A DNA stretch of 64,000 nt, taken from positions 35,970,323 to 36,034,322 of the forward strand of contig NC_074714.1 of the NCBI RefSeq assembly GCF_947242115.1, in the 5' to 3' direction. A program made the translations under genes and the position numbers. Positions 1-12,054 of this stretch are shown in pieces. The notes below the pieces were generated by a model, which did no database searches, was not told the DNA's origin, and was given only the letters and a program-made list of their open reading frames with translations. Numbering within the stretch: the first letter of the stretch is position 1; each line of letters begins with the position of its first letter. The stretch is from Biomphalaria glabrata. Lineage: Eukaryota; Mollusca; Gastropoda; Planorbidae.

Positions 1-890
1 CAGGAACAAAAGTCAGATTATTTGTAATAGGCCCCTTTATAGAACAATAAAAACAACAAGATACTGAAATTGGGCTAAGAGAATTAGAAGAAATGAGAAT
101 AAAAAAATTGGAGCATGTCTTTCCATCCCAAAAAATGCCATTTTTTTAAGAGTTTAACAAAAAACAAACTTCATTTTATATAAATTTTATTATGGATAAA
201 CCAGTTATGCAAACTAAAAACTCATCGAGATTGGACCATAGTGCTCTGAGCATGCTATAAGCATGAAAGTATCACTATATAAAAGCTATAATTGTGTAAT
301 AATAAATGAAAAATTATCTTAGAACCCCCATATTGATAAAATTATTAAAAAGATCAAGCAAAGCAAATAGGGTTTTTTAAAAGAAATTTTTACAAATCAA
401 ACAGGAACACAAAACAAAAATGCTATTTAACCTTAGGCCAATATTATAATATGTATCCCCTCAAAAAAGCAAAAAGAAACTAGAGCAACACAAAATAGAG
501 CATTGAGATTTATAACAAATGAATATTCACATTGTATTAAAGTAACACCATTGGTAACATCAGTAATTTTAGAGACTCAAGACAGGAGAATATAAATGAA
601 AGTAGCACTACTACATAAAACACTGAACTATAATTTACAAATATATACAAAAAACAAAACCTATTAAAAATACTCAGAAAGACACAAAGATAAAGGTGCA
701 TGTTTTATTTCATATGCTTGGACAAATTCATACATGCTTCTTTCTTGAATCAGCTAGGAAAACCAATGAATTAATAGAGTTTAAGTCACTGATTAACATT
801 CATGACTAGATTGGCACATGAAATGTGTAGAACATAATTATCTTCTCTTTTGAACTATCATCTGTAATTTTTTATAAAATAAGATCATGC
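1..890 (+). mobile_element. CR1-like LINE, degenerate 3' fragment
   Basis: The sequence follows the last ~0.9 kb of the LINE at 27865-31369 (reverse transcriptase C-terminal part, 3' UTR, GATAA-like tail) in the same order, with many substitutions and small indels. It enters the window already truncated and ends in 'aataagat' near 890. No intact reading frame remains. It is old relative to the 27.9-31.4 kb copy. It probably lies in an upstream intron or the flank of SENP8. Confidence 0.85.
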
Positions 891-2896
891 CATAGGAAAT
901 GTGTATCCTTTTATAATTTATTTTACAAGTAAAAGTATAGATTAATATTTCTTTTATAAATAGACTAGTGTTATATTTAAAGAAGTTGTTTTTAAAAAAT
1001 ATGACAGATTATAACTAATTTTTTTTTTTTACTTTAATTTTTTTTTTGTATATCTCTTGAGTAATTGATGAAGGCTAATTAACAATGAGTTCCTAATTCT
1101 CAGCAGGCACATGTGACTATCTGTCACAGTATCTAATTAGCATAATGTACAGTGTCTGGTGATAGACATTCACTTACTGCATGCTTAGGTTCTCAGCATG
1201 ATGATGTTATGTTGTCGAAAGTAATAGTATTAAATATTTTATAGATAGGGCTTGGACAACTAGTGCTTGCATTGATATCTACATATGTGTGGATTTAAGC
1301 TAATCTCAGCTGTTGACTTAATTTTCATTTAAAGCTCGGTTATCTCCTATTGATGGTTATCTTAGACTTTGAACTGTGCTTGCATATATTTCATGAATGG
1401 TTAATAATGAAATTTTGTGTTTTTAAGTGACTTGTAAAATGTAAAGTACATTTGGGCTGAATCTTTTTTTTTTTCCTTCTTAATATTTTCTTTGTAATTT
1501 ACATGATTAGCTCACTGTCTATTGCTCAACTATTTAACTAACAAATTCTATTCTGTTTTTATTGGCTATGGTGTCATAACCTTTTTTTTTCCATAATAGT
1601 TAATTTAATAAATTACTTTTTTTTTGTCTTAGTCGTGTTTGTGAAATTAATGTTACAGTTATGTTCAGGTATCTCTGTTCTTTTAAATTTATTTTTACAA
1701 AACTTTAAATAGATCAGTCCCTACCAACATGTTGTGGAAAAAAAATCAATAGACTACTTGTGTCATGTCTAACAAAGTCAATACTGTAACTAGTGCAATG
1801 TCCCCTCCCTCCACCTTGCCCTCCTTTTACATTCAGAGAAGTCAAGGAGAAGATAAGAAAGTAAATCCAGATGTGGATTTGGATAGTCTTACATTGGAGT
1901 CACATGGCAGCTGGGGGCCTTACATTACAGTCACATGCAGCACATTACATTTATGTTGATGTCAGACTCTTTTGTGAAATTATTTTCTTAATTTACTCTT
2001 GGTCTTTTGGTTTATATTTATATACATATATATATATATATTAAAAATTAAAACCTCTATATTTGTGTGTCTGTAGTTTTATTCTAAGATTATATTCACA
2101 CATTTTGTAAATATATTTTATAATAGATGTTATGGTTGCATTATTAGCATTCATCATTATATATATATGGAACTATGCAGAACAACTCATATGTTCATTA
2201 TACCACCATACCAGAGCATTAGTATGGCAGTTTGTATGTGAACTCTAATGTTTGAGAGGTCATACAAACAGCTTTATGTTACCTTAATATCGGACCCAAT
2301 TTTTGGCATGGAAAATATTCTGAATAGATGAAAGATGACTAAAGAAAGAGAACAAGATAAAACTAGTGCTTTACTGGCTTTGAAAGTATACATTCATAAT
2401 CTCATCTAAATAAAATGAGTAGTCACTGTTTTATTTATCAAGTTTGTATATTTACAAGTCAATTTTGGTCACAACCCCTTTTGTGAAAAAAAGAAATCTT
2501 TTGTTGTGTACTGGCCAACACTTCACAACTTGAGTACATCTCTATATCTAGTATGCAATTGGAACTTGCTTTATGTCTGTGTTTTTTTGTTTTTTTTTTA
2601 AATGTGTAGCTAACTCTCCTTTACACTTTCTTAACAAATCTCTGTTACCTGTTTGACAGATAATTATATCCATTCTAATGATTACTCAACTTATTATTTT
2701 CAATAATTATAATTGTTAAAATATGCCTTAAAAACAATTCTTTATAGTACATTACAAATTACCATTTTTTTGGTCTTTTTTTAATAGAAATATTTATTGT
2801 ATCTTGTTATTGGAAGCATTATTTTATATATGCTTCATAACTCTTCTAACCATATACACAAGAAAGTGTCAATAAATATGTTATCTCTCTTAACAG
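891..2896. other. AT-rich stretch without recognised exon (probable SENP8 intron)
   Basis: I searched this interval for the missing N-terminal SENP8 exon (which should carry a Trp-Leu-Asn-Asp-like motif) and did not find it. It holds poly-T tracts and a short TA repeat near 2021-2041. The short open frame at 1765-1959 has no recognisable relative and is probably chance. Confidence 0.5.
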
Positions 2897-5397
2897 ATTC
2901 TTTGAAAGGGAACAGTTCAATCATTCTGCAGACAGGATAGCACTATTAAATCCATCTGTTGCTGAATTGATGAGATTTGCATCAGGTGAGATAGTGGCAC
3001 ATGAATTAATGGAGATCAATTTGTAGGACTGATGACTGTGTGTTTTCCTTGATAATCTCAATGCTGTTGTTTTTGTATGTATTACTTTCTGAGATCTTGG
3101 AACCTGTTCTGACCACATCTGTTGATGGAGTGGCTGATTGCTGGAATAATTTAATGTTGATATGAAGGTTTCATGTTTGAAGCCTTGTTAGGATCTTTTG
3201 AGACTATTATGGTATTCTACACAGTTCTAATAATAGCATATAAAGTTGGTCTTTGTGATGCCTAAATAATATTCTCAACCACTGGCTAAAGAAAAGGCTA
3301 ATCTTTGGGGGAAATATGTATTGTATTGTATGACTAAGCATAACTACAAAACTGAAAGTCTACAGTGCTGTAGTGCTCCCTTCACTCTTATAAGCATCAG
3401 AGTCCTGGACCTTATATTCCAGCCACATCAAAAAGCTAAACTCCTTCCACCTAAGCTGTCTAAGGAAAATTCACAAGGTGCATTGGTCTGACCACATACC
3501 AGATACTGAAATCCTACAGTTGTCCAACATGAACAGTAAAAAGGTCCCAATTTCGATGGGTGGGACATGTAGTCCGCATGCCAGACAATCGCCTTCCCAA
3601 ATGACTTCTATAAGGGGAGCTGTGTGTAGGAAAGCGTTTTGGGTGGGGGTGGTGTCAATACAAGCACTATAAAGACACCTTTAAGAGCTCCTTTAAGGGG
3701 CATGATATTGACATTCATGGCTGGGAAGCACTAGCTCTCAATCACTCCTCATGGCATGAAGCTGTGTTATTGACGGAGTCATGAGTTATGAAGCAAGAAG
3801 AGTGACCAGCATGAAAGAGCGCCAAACCATAAAAAACCTGAGAGAAAACTGACATAACCTATCCATGCCTAGTGATGGGAACTAAACTAAATTTAAAAAC
3901 TAAATTTAAGTTTCAACTAAAATAAAGTAGTTAAACTATTAGTTTATCATGAATTTTAAATTATAGTTAAACTAAACTAAAGAAAATTAATTAAACTATA
4001 CAAACTTTTTCATAACTTTGTGTGTGTGTGTGGGGGGGGTGATCTAGACCTATCTATCTAGCTATAATCATCCGACTGTATACCTACGGTTCGATCTTAT
4101 TCTTATAACAATGTAGAAATATTTATCCATAATAAAATCAGTAATAAGGAAGATATTTCTTACATAAACATTAATGCACAATAAAATTTGAAAAAAAGAT
4201 GTCTAAATAAATATGTGTGATTGTATTTTTGCCTTATATTAAAACCTTTAGAAAAGAATAGTACTTTTAAAAAAAAACAATATTAACTTATTATATTATG
4301 GAAAATCTTACTTAGCCTATACCAATGAAGCTTAAAATCTCATTAAATAACAAACAGATTTAGAATTTCACATTTCTAGTAACCAAAGAAATAGAAACAA
4401 AATTGTTGGAGTTTTAAGAAACAGTTGACCTGTGTAACTATTTTAGTGTAAATTACATGCTTGACTAACCAAGCCAATGTGTTATTTTCTTGTCTGACCA
4501 CTCACCATACAACTAACACATTAATGTAAAAGGCGCAAGGAAAAAAATGCCGGGGGGGGGGTCTTGTCATTATGGCCTACATTCTACAATACACTAGGCC
4601 TAAATACATGTGTACCTCTATCTGACCAGGTTGTTAAAATCAGTCGGACACACAGTCTATTTACTTTTTGGGCAGGGAGGGTGTGTAACTTTTTTAGTGT
4701 AAAGATAGATCTACGTACATGCTTGACTAACCATGCCAGTGTGTTATTTTCTTGTCTGACCACATAACGCGCAATTAAAAAAACGCAGAGTAGTCTTGTA
4801 GTATCATCGACAACACACGTACAGTACACTAGGCCTACATGTGTATGTCTACCTGTCCAGGTTTTTTAAATCAGTCAGACATTATTTACTTTATGGTCAG
4901 GGAGGGTGCAATGTAAATTAAGATGGGTTTTTTTTTTCTAGAGTTAAAAATCCTAATGCTTTTAGTTCTATATAGTCCTAACTGTCAATTTAGACCTAGA
5001 TCTCAATAATAAGTCTAGAGACTACAATCTATTATTTGTTTCGGCTTCATCTAAGGTTTAAGCTATAAAAAGGGTGTACTTGATGCTCCTGCAGTTATTT
5101 TTTTTTGTTGCCGCAAATGAAAGGATTAAAACCACTAAATATTGACCTAAATTGCTAACAGATTCCCACTAAAAACAGAAATTAAACACCACCACATGAC
5201 TTTGAAAAAAATCTAAACAACCCCATTCATAAAATTGCATAGAAGCTTTTGGCACTTTCAAGTGCAGATATTGACTCCCATAACTTCTACTTTACCGTCT
5301 TCAAATGAAGACTGACAAAATAGTTGTTAACTGCATCATTTTTTTTTTTGATAATCAACGTTGTTGATATCACATGACCAGAAAAGAGGGGTATGTG

Positions 5398-5460
<63 letters not shown>

Positions 5461-6417
5461 TTGTTATATTTCTAATTCTCCTCATGTGAAAAATGTTTTG
5501 TCTAAATAAATGAAAAATGTTATTGCTACTAGATCTTAAGGAATTTATTATATCGATTGAAATGTTTCAATAGAATGTGTTTCTTTGTTTGTTGCAGTTG
5601 AAGACTTAGCTGTACTTTTAGAGCCTTTACATTTGCCTTCCAAACAGTATGTCTTTGTACCCATCAATGATAACCCAGACCCAGCTAAAGTTGGAGGCTC
5701 ACATTGGTAAGTGTTCACCAGAGATGTTACTATGAACTTCTATTTGTCTAGTTCTCAATGGAAGTAAACCATTTAGATGTTACTGTCCTATAACTTTGAT
5801 TTGCAGGAGCCTAATGGTCTATGTTAGAAGTAAACAAGAGTTCCAGCACTATGATGCACTCAAAGGAAGTAATCAAGCTGTAGCCAAAAAATTTGTTGAT
5901 AAACTGCAGCCTTTTGTCCAAGGTAAAAAAAAAAAAAAAAAAATTGTCAAAGATGTTAGCCTTAATGTATTTATAAATTAAATGGACAGCATTTTTTTCT
6001 CTCATCTTTTAGCACCACGTGGAAAATTGAAATATGTTGAAATGGATTGTCCTCAACAGCAAAATAGTGAGTAATCTATTTATGCTAACAAAATAATTTC
6101 AATTAGATTTCCCCATAGACCTTGAAAGAAAGAGTAGTATAAAGAGATATTGTAATAATACTGACGAAGGTGAATTAGGAATGCATATATTATTTCAAGA
6201 CAGTTTTAATCATTTTTCAGGCTATGACTGCGGCATCTATGTGATAGCTATGACTGAGCACCTCATCAAAGAGTTCTGTGAATGTTTCAGTGTCCCAATC
6301 ACAGAAGTGGTTAATCACAACATTGTACAGCAAAAACGCAAGCATATTGAATGCCTGATACAAGAGCTGGCGGTGGCAGACCCAAACAGTGACACACACC
6401 ATCTTTTCTCTTCTTAG
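2897..6417 (+). CDS. SENP8: Sentrin-specific protease 8 / NEDD8 protease NEDP1 (partial, 5' exon missing)
   Basis: A cysteine protease (C48/ULP family) that matures NEDD8 and removes it from cullins and other substrates. Exons: 2897-2985, 5598-5706, 5807-5922, 6013-6066, 6221-6417, all with AG/GT borders and compatible phases, giving 187 residues and a TAG stop at 6415-6417. The catalytic triad is visible: His in GGSHW at the end of the second listed exon (Trp codon split by the intron), Asp in HYDA, Cys in SYDCG at the start of the last exon. The peptide aligns along its length with vertebrate SENP8 (about 212 aa). About 37 N-terminal residues, including the WLND-type segment, are absent, so the first coding exon must lie upstream of the window. 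The C-terminus carries a short extra tail ending HHLFSS. Identity is secure; the precise exon 1 is unknown. Confidence 0.95.
3330..3890 (+). mobile_element. RTE-like LINE, 3' reverse-transcriptase fragment
   Basis: In SENP8 intron sequence. Frame +1 from about 3394 reads SWTLYSSHIKKLNSFHLSCL, then RKIHKVHWSDHIPDTEI, and another frame gives RWVGHVVRMPDNRLP. These are the usual C-terminal motifs of the endonuclease-reverse transcriptase LINEs common in lophotrochozoans. The frames change several times, so it is a dead fragment. A 'taaactaaat'-rich low-complexity stretch (about 3880-4010) follows. Confidence 0.8.
4405..5230 (+). repeat. Dispersed repeat family A, copy 1 (internally duplicated)
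   Basis: Shares blocks in the same order with 26045-26595, 38035-38610 and 63740-63974: a 'cttgactaaccatgcca' block, a 'gtgttattttcttgtctgac' block, an 'atcagtc(g/a)gacacacag' block, a 'gggcagggagggtg' block and a TATA-like 'aagctataaaaaggg' near 5060. In this copy the first ~240 bp is tandemly duplicated (4433 onward and 4682 onward). No coding capacity is seen. Class is unknown: LTR or non-autonomous transposon are both possible. Confidence 0.75.
5401..5457. repeat. (TA)n microsatellite
   Basis: About 55 bp of alternating A and T in a SENP8 intron, ending in 'tatacac'. Confidence 0.98.
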
Positions 6418-8421
6418 TGTTTGAATCTCAGGGCACTACGATATTAATCTCGTAGTTGGAAGGAACTCAACATAAGTGTTTACAATGTGTGTGTGTTAGT
6501 GTGACAGGAAAGTGTTGGGCTTGTTGATCATGGCACTGTTGCAACAATTAATCTTGTATTTGTGTTGGAAAGAGAACTAATACATATGAACAAGATATTA
6601 GACACTGTAACAATGACCTACTGTAAGTGGTGCTGGTAGTATAGTTAGATGCTAAGCATGTTCTATGGACATTCACACACAACTTGTTGGTTGGACACTG
6701 TACCATTTATTATTGATGTAGACTAGTTTGCTTTTACATAACCAATTTTTATTTGATAATAAGAGAGTTATTAACACAGACACACACACAATGTCTTCAG
6801 AATGTTGTGTTCATGGAAATGTTAGTTTGTAGTCATAACATTTACTTGAACTATTTTTATCTTTCCATTCAAATAATGTTGAATATTTGAACCCAAGTTT
6901 CTAGATTTTTTTGCCCCCCATTTAAACAGAGTTTGTTTGTTTTAAGTTCATTATTTTATTAAAATGATAAAAAAAAAACTATGTTTATATTGTATATCAT
7001 ATTTTGTATTAATGTATAAATACTTAGCTGTATAGAGGAAAGTGATTTTTATAATTGTATTCATATACATTATATAAGTGAAATACCTCAGAGAATAGAC
7101 TGTGAATTGTATGAATGTGGTCTGTGTCCTGTGGATAGAATGTAGTGCACATCTGATCCAGCAGTCTAGTGGATAGAATGGAGTGCACATCTGATCCACC
7201 AGTCTATTGGATAGAATGTAGTGCACATGTGATCCAGCAGTCTAGTAGATTAAATGGAGCGCACATGTGATCCAGCAGTCTAGTAGATAAAATGTGTAAT
7301 CCTGATATCATTTGACATTGTCTCTCCGGAATCATCAAATTGGTCAATTTTATATTCATATGACAAAGAAATATTTGAATGAAGCCCTTGTTATTGTTAA
7401 TTTTCAAACCATTTTGCTTTTTTTTTTTTTCTTACGGTAACGGTACACAAAAAAAAACAAAAAAAAAACACTAAAATGATTGTTGTAATTTGTACTAGGC
7501 AGAAGATTTAAAAAGTGTGACTGCCAACCTAAAGCTGTAGGCTTCATTTATATATATTCTCCATTTAATGAGACTAAGGTCAGCAGTTTGATTTGATCCT
7601 TTGTTGTGCACTATGTTTTTCAAAAGTAACCTAAACAGTACAATGCCAACTTATTTTACAATTGTATTTCTATGATATTGTTTATTAGTTTACCTAAATG
7701 CTCCTTTATGTCAATGCTATCCCCTGCTTGCATTTTGTAATAAACTACTAATATCAGTCTCTCCTATTTAGGTGAGTTGAATGGAGGTCTGGTTGTAATA
7801 TCCTGGTCTGTGTTATCAGCACTCTGCCCTATAAAAGGAAACTTATTTAATTCAATGAAAAACAAGCTGTTAATTGCATACATATTTATGTTTGTATTGA
7901 CCTAAAATTTATAATCTTGACCAAGCTCTGTCTAGTCTTTTGTTTAGCTAGATTGATTCAACTTTTTGCCTAATGTGTACTAGACATGATACAATTAGAG
8001 ATTACTCTTTCTACAGGGCTGCTATGGTATAGCTGTTATGTTAGTGTGGAGAAATCTTGAATGATTTGTATGTTTCCATGACTAAATGTGTATAGCTGCT
8101 GTTTTCAAGTCATCTAAACTATTTATAAATATCTATATTAGCCCATACTTGGGGTTATTGTTACTTTTTGGTGAACATTTTTTATTAGTATTAACTTGCC
8201 AAACCTCATTTTGTTGTGAACATTGAATGTACAGCTTCTTCTTCTATATTGTCTACATATTGCATGCTCTATCCTGACCACCCATTGTACTTTGAGTTTT
8301 GAGCTAGATCTTTTTCCCTTTAAGTAGTAAGATTCAACAGACTACACTATGCAGTTTTTATATCAGATTCAAGTTTACCAAAATTATCCAATGCACTTTT
8401 TAAAAATGTGTAGTCTTGTTT

Positions 8422-8466
<45 letters not shown>

Positions 8467-9357
8467 AATTTTGTTCATTTAACATTTGCTTTTTATTGTC
8501 ATGTACAAATCAACATATCCTCTTTTTTTTTTTTACTGGACCTCAAGGAAAATAAGTGGTCAGATTTTTCTTAAGCCTAAGGTGTGTTTATTTTGGCCTT
8601 TTTTTTCTTTATTCTATTTATCAGTTATTTGCTCAGCCCAGTCTGGCAGCTAAATGTGTACAGATAGCTATGTTGTTTTTATTTTGCTTTTCTTAGTTAA
8701 CAATTTATTGAACTATAACCCAGTGGTAGAAATCTGGTGGTGGGTAGAAAATATCTAGTGTACTGTATTAGTGCATTGCTCATATGCCATTGTTGTTTTG
8801 TTGTGTTTTATGTTAATGATACAAACTTTTAGTTTTTGTGATTAGAATTATTTTTTTTTTAAATAGCTGACCTAACCACATTGATGGTAGGACTAGCAGG
8901 TATGCATCAGTATTTATATTGATTAATAATAAACTTGTAATTGTGTTGTAAAACAATAGTATTACTTTATAAATGCTTCAGGTTTGATGATGGTACTAGG
9001 AAGTTGATAGATGGGGTGGGGTAGATTGTGTGGTGATTGTTGGGAAGAAATGAACAGCAATTGTCTTTTATTTATCTTGTAGATTTATTTAGTTTCTTTA
9101 TGTCAGCTTCTATTGTTCTTTCTGAATATTATAAATATAAAGGCTGATTCTTGTGTGCTCCTTGTTATCTGTTCATTTGTATATGTTGTTCAAATGTCTA
9201 GTGCTAGAAACTATTATTGGATCTCGCAGTGTGCACACATTTTTTTTGCTCCATTAAATACCTTTTTTAAACATGGATTGTTTCATGTTTGTATAATGTA
9301 TTTCTGAGTGAAGGTTGTGTCTATTTTATGCTGTAATAAATGTATTGAACCATTTCA
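6418..9357 (+). other. SENP8 3' UTR / downstream region
   Basis: No further exon is seen after the SENP8 stop. AATAAA signals in the sense orientation lie at 7739, 8928 and 9335, any of which could end the transcript; the last would give a UTR of almost 3 kb. A minisatellite lies at 7133-7292 and a ~38-nt poly-T run at about 8421-8458. Short open frames here look like chance. Confidence 0.5.
7133..7292. repeat. 38-bp minisatellite, about 4 copies
   Basis: Unit begins 'ggatagaatgtagtgcacat' and ends 'ccagcagtctagt'. Copies start at 7133, 7171, 7209 and 7247, followed by a partial unit, with a few substitutions each. It lies in the putative SENP8 3' UTR. Confidence 0.95.
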
Positions 9358-12054
9358 TGATGCAGAGGTGTATATCCTATCTCTATGTTTTAATGCTGTG
9401 TATACTTATTAATCCTATTACCATTGAAGTATGTGAATACAATTAACCAAGCTTTGTTAATATGTAAAAACCATGTAGTTCTCTATATCCATTCTGAGCA
9501 TTATGGGGACATTATCACACATTCAATGATTTGTATTTCAATAACACTATGTGCCTTGTTTTAGATTCTACTTCTTTGATGATCAGAGAAGGTGTGTGTG
9601 TGTGTGCTTACTGTTGCTGTGAGATGTTTGTATTGATAGATGTCTAGATTATCCACACACTAATAATCAGATTGTCATGAGTGACTGATAGCATGTTGTG
9701 ATAGTCACTGGGTCAACTGGATTCTGTTTTTAGATTTATCTGCTCTTGTTGACTGACTACAGCAAATATTTTCCATATTAATGCTTCATATAATAATAAA
9801 TAAATACTTATATGATGAATTGAAATATTTAGTTTTGTTTCATTTATTGTGCAGATGTCTTAAAACTGTCATTGTTTTAGTCCTTTCTCTATATGTGCAC
9901 TGTTGTCAACAAGACAATGTAAAGAGATATAGAATTGAAAAGCAAAGTTTGCAACAAAAGCACTAAGTTAATTCTTCAACTAACCAGATCTCATCAATAT
10001 GAAGACTTTATTTGAATTTACAAGTTTAAACAGATTGTATTTAGATTGTCATAAGTATTTTATTCTTAATGATACAATTTATGAAAGTGTGAAAGAACAG
10101 GCTCCACTGTGAGGTTTAGGACATTCAATTTCAAATGAAACAGTAGATTGTGATCTTACAAAGCTTATAGCGACTCCCTCTGTAAAAGTTATTTCTCCCA
10201 CACCCATTCTCGAATCAAGTTGAAACTTTGAAAAATTTATTGTACCTAACAAAACACGAATCAATAACAAAAAATTACCAATTAGACATAATTATTTTGT
10301 TTGACATTGAAAAAGGGAACTAGCTAATACATTCTTAAGTGATGTAGCTCTGAGTGCAGAATTCTTTTCCCTTGATAAGCTTTGTTTTTGTTTTTTGCTT
10401 GTTTAACATTAGTGCCTGGTAATCAACTGTGACAGTCCACAATACCACATACCCCAGCTTTGGAGCCATCTACTGAGAGTCCACAGTAAAAGATACTGTC
10501 ATGCACATATGAAGTTGCTTCTTTGGTAGGTGTGTTTCTTCTGTGCACCATAATAGTTTGTGTGCTGCTTCTAAGGATGTGCTATGTTGGCGTCATTGCT
10601 TGTCATTGCTTCTTTTTGTTTTGTTTGGGTAGCAATTTTCTTGGCTTTATCTGTTTTTTTTGTTTTTTTCCCAAGTATTGGGAATGCAGGCTTAGGGCTC
10701 TGCATGCACCCTACTTGGTTATTATCTATGGCATTGATTTGTTGGCATCGCAAGCCCAGACTGGATTGTTTGAACTGTAACTAAGGTGTGCTTTCTGGTT
10801 AGCTAGATCTATGTTGCATAATTTCACCTAACTTATGCACTCTGATCTAGTATTTATTATTATGTATAATCATCATTTATGTCATATTTTATCATCGAAT
10901 CATTAAACCTTTGTTTAATAATTAACACTCGTTCACTACAGAGGAAATGAAAGACATTTTTAGAATGTCATAAGGCTTCCTCTTTATTTCACAACTCCCT
11001 GTGACATCTGTCTCCTCCTACAAGATCTTCTTAGTCTACCAACAAAGTTTTTGCAAGGAATACTCAGTGTCTTTCATTCTGTTTGCACTTTAAAACAAAA
11101 GGTTATAAAAAAAAACCTGTCTCACTCTGCTTACATATTTAGAAATATTTATTTCTATTATAACACATAAATAAATGAAATAAGATAAAGTACTGGTCAG
11201 GTGTATAAAAAATGCGTCCACCATTGAAAATAATTAGCCCAGACAAATACACATTTAAAAGTACTGTAAAAAATCCATTGCATTAATTTATTAGCACAAT
11301 CACTGATGAATAAGGAAAAAGAATCCCTGTACAATGTAGGTAAGTTTAGGATTAACTATAAGAAGCTGAGAAAAACATTATTCAAATATGCAAAGTAAAT
11401 TTATATATATCAACTATAAGAACACAAAAGTAAATATATTCCTTTCCTTTTCTCTCAAGCTAAGTTAAATATTGTGCCTATCTATTGTATATATCAAAAA
11501 TAAAATCAAAAGACAGACAAAAGAATGATGCTCAAAAAAACAACAAATAATTGAAACATTTGAAACTTATAATGGAGAATTGACATCTTCTAGATAGCAT
11601 GCAGAACCATTCTCAACAAACATATTTTACAGTTGTAGTAAAAGATGAATCAGCTTAAAACTTTTGATTCTCTGGAACCAGAGATGATAAATAGATGTGC
11701 ATTATAATTGGCAGAAGTTAGAATAAAAACATGTCAAGTAAAAATCTTACTTTGGCTCAATGTAACTTAATCTAGTTTACATTAGATAAATGTAGCCTCT
11801 ATTCCACATTCAATAAAAACAAATGGTAAGGTTTAATTAGTAAAAAGGTTATATTAAAGCCTAATGTAAAATTTTGATTATTAGTAACAAAAGTATAAAA
11901 TACATTTATTAAAATATCAGCTTTCTTAAATATAAAACAATATTTTTAAGTATAAATGTATAAGTAAGCATACAATGTAATATCAAATCCATCAAATTTA
12001 TAAATATAATTTAAACTTTTACTAATTATATATGATTTAAGATATGTCAGTAGT
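9358..12054. other. Intergenic, between convergent SENP8 and CEP83 3' ends
   Basis: No gene is supported. It holds a SINE-like copy at 10080-10420, and a slightly less AT-rich piece at 10420-10800 whose origin I do not recognise. The remainder is AT-rich and should include the CEP83 3' UTR (transcribed leftward from 12055). Confidence 0.5.
10080..10420 (+). mobile_element. SINE-like repeat (family C)
   Basis: Carries 'ttatttctcccacacccat', a 'gaatcaagttgaaa' block and 'attattttgtttgacattga', followed by 'agctctgagtgcaga'. The same blocks in the same order occur at 40315-40690, with partial copies at 12335-12430 (+), 20505-20575 (-) and 61929-62005 (-). Non-coding. Confidence 0.6.

Noticed and set aside
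1765-1959. 64-residue open frame, upstream of SENP8
   Set aside because: It has no similarity to the expected SENP8 N-terminus, no good splice borders and no recognisable motif.
6951-7407. Two minus-strand frames over the minisatellite
   Set aside because: Repeated peptide blocks reflect the 38-bp repeat, in the wrong orientation for SENP8.
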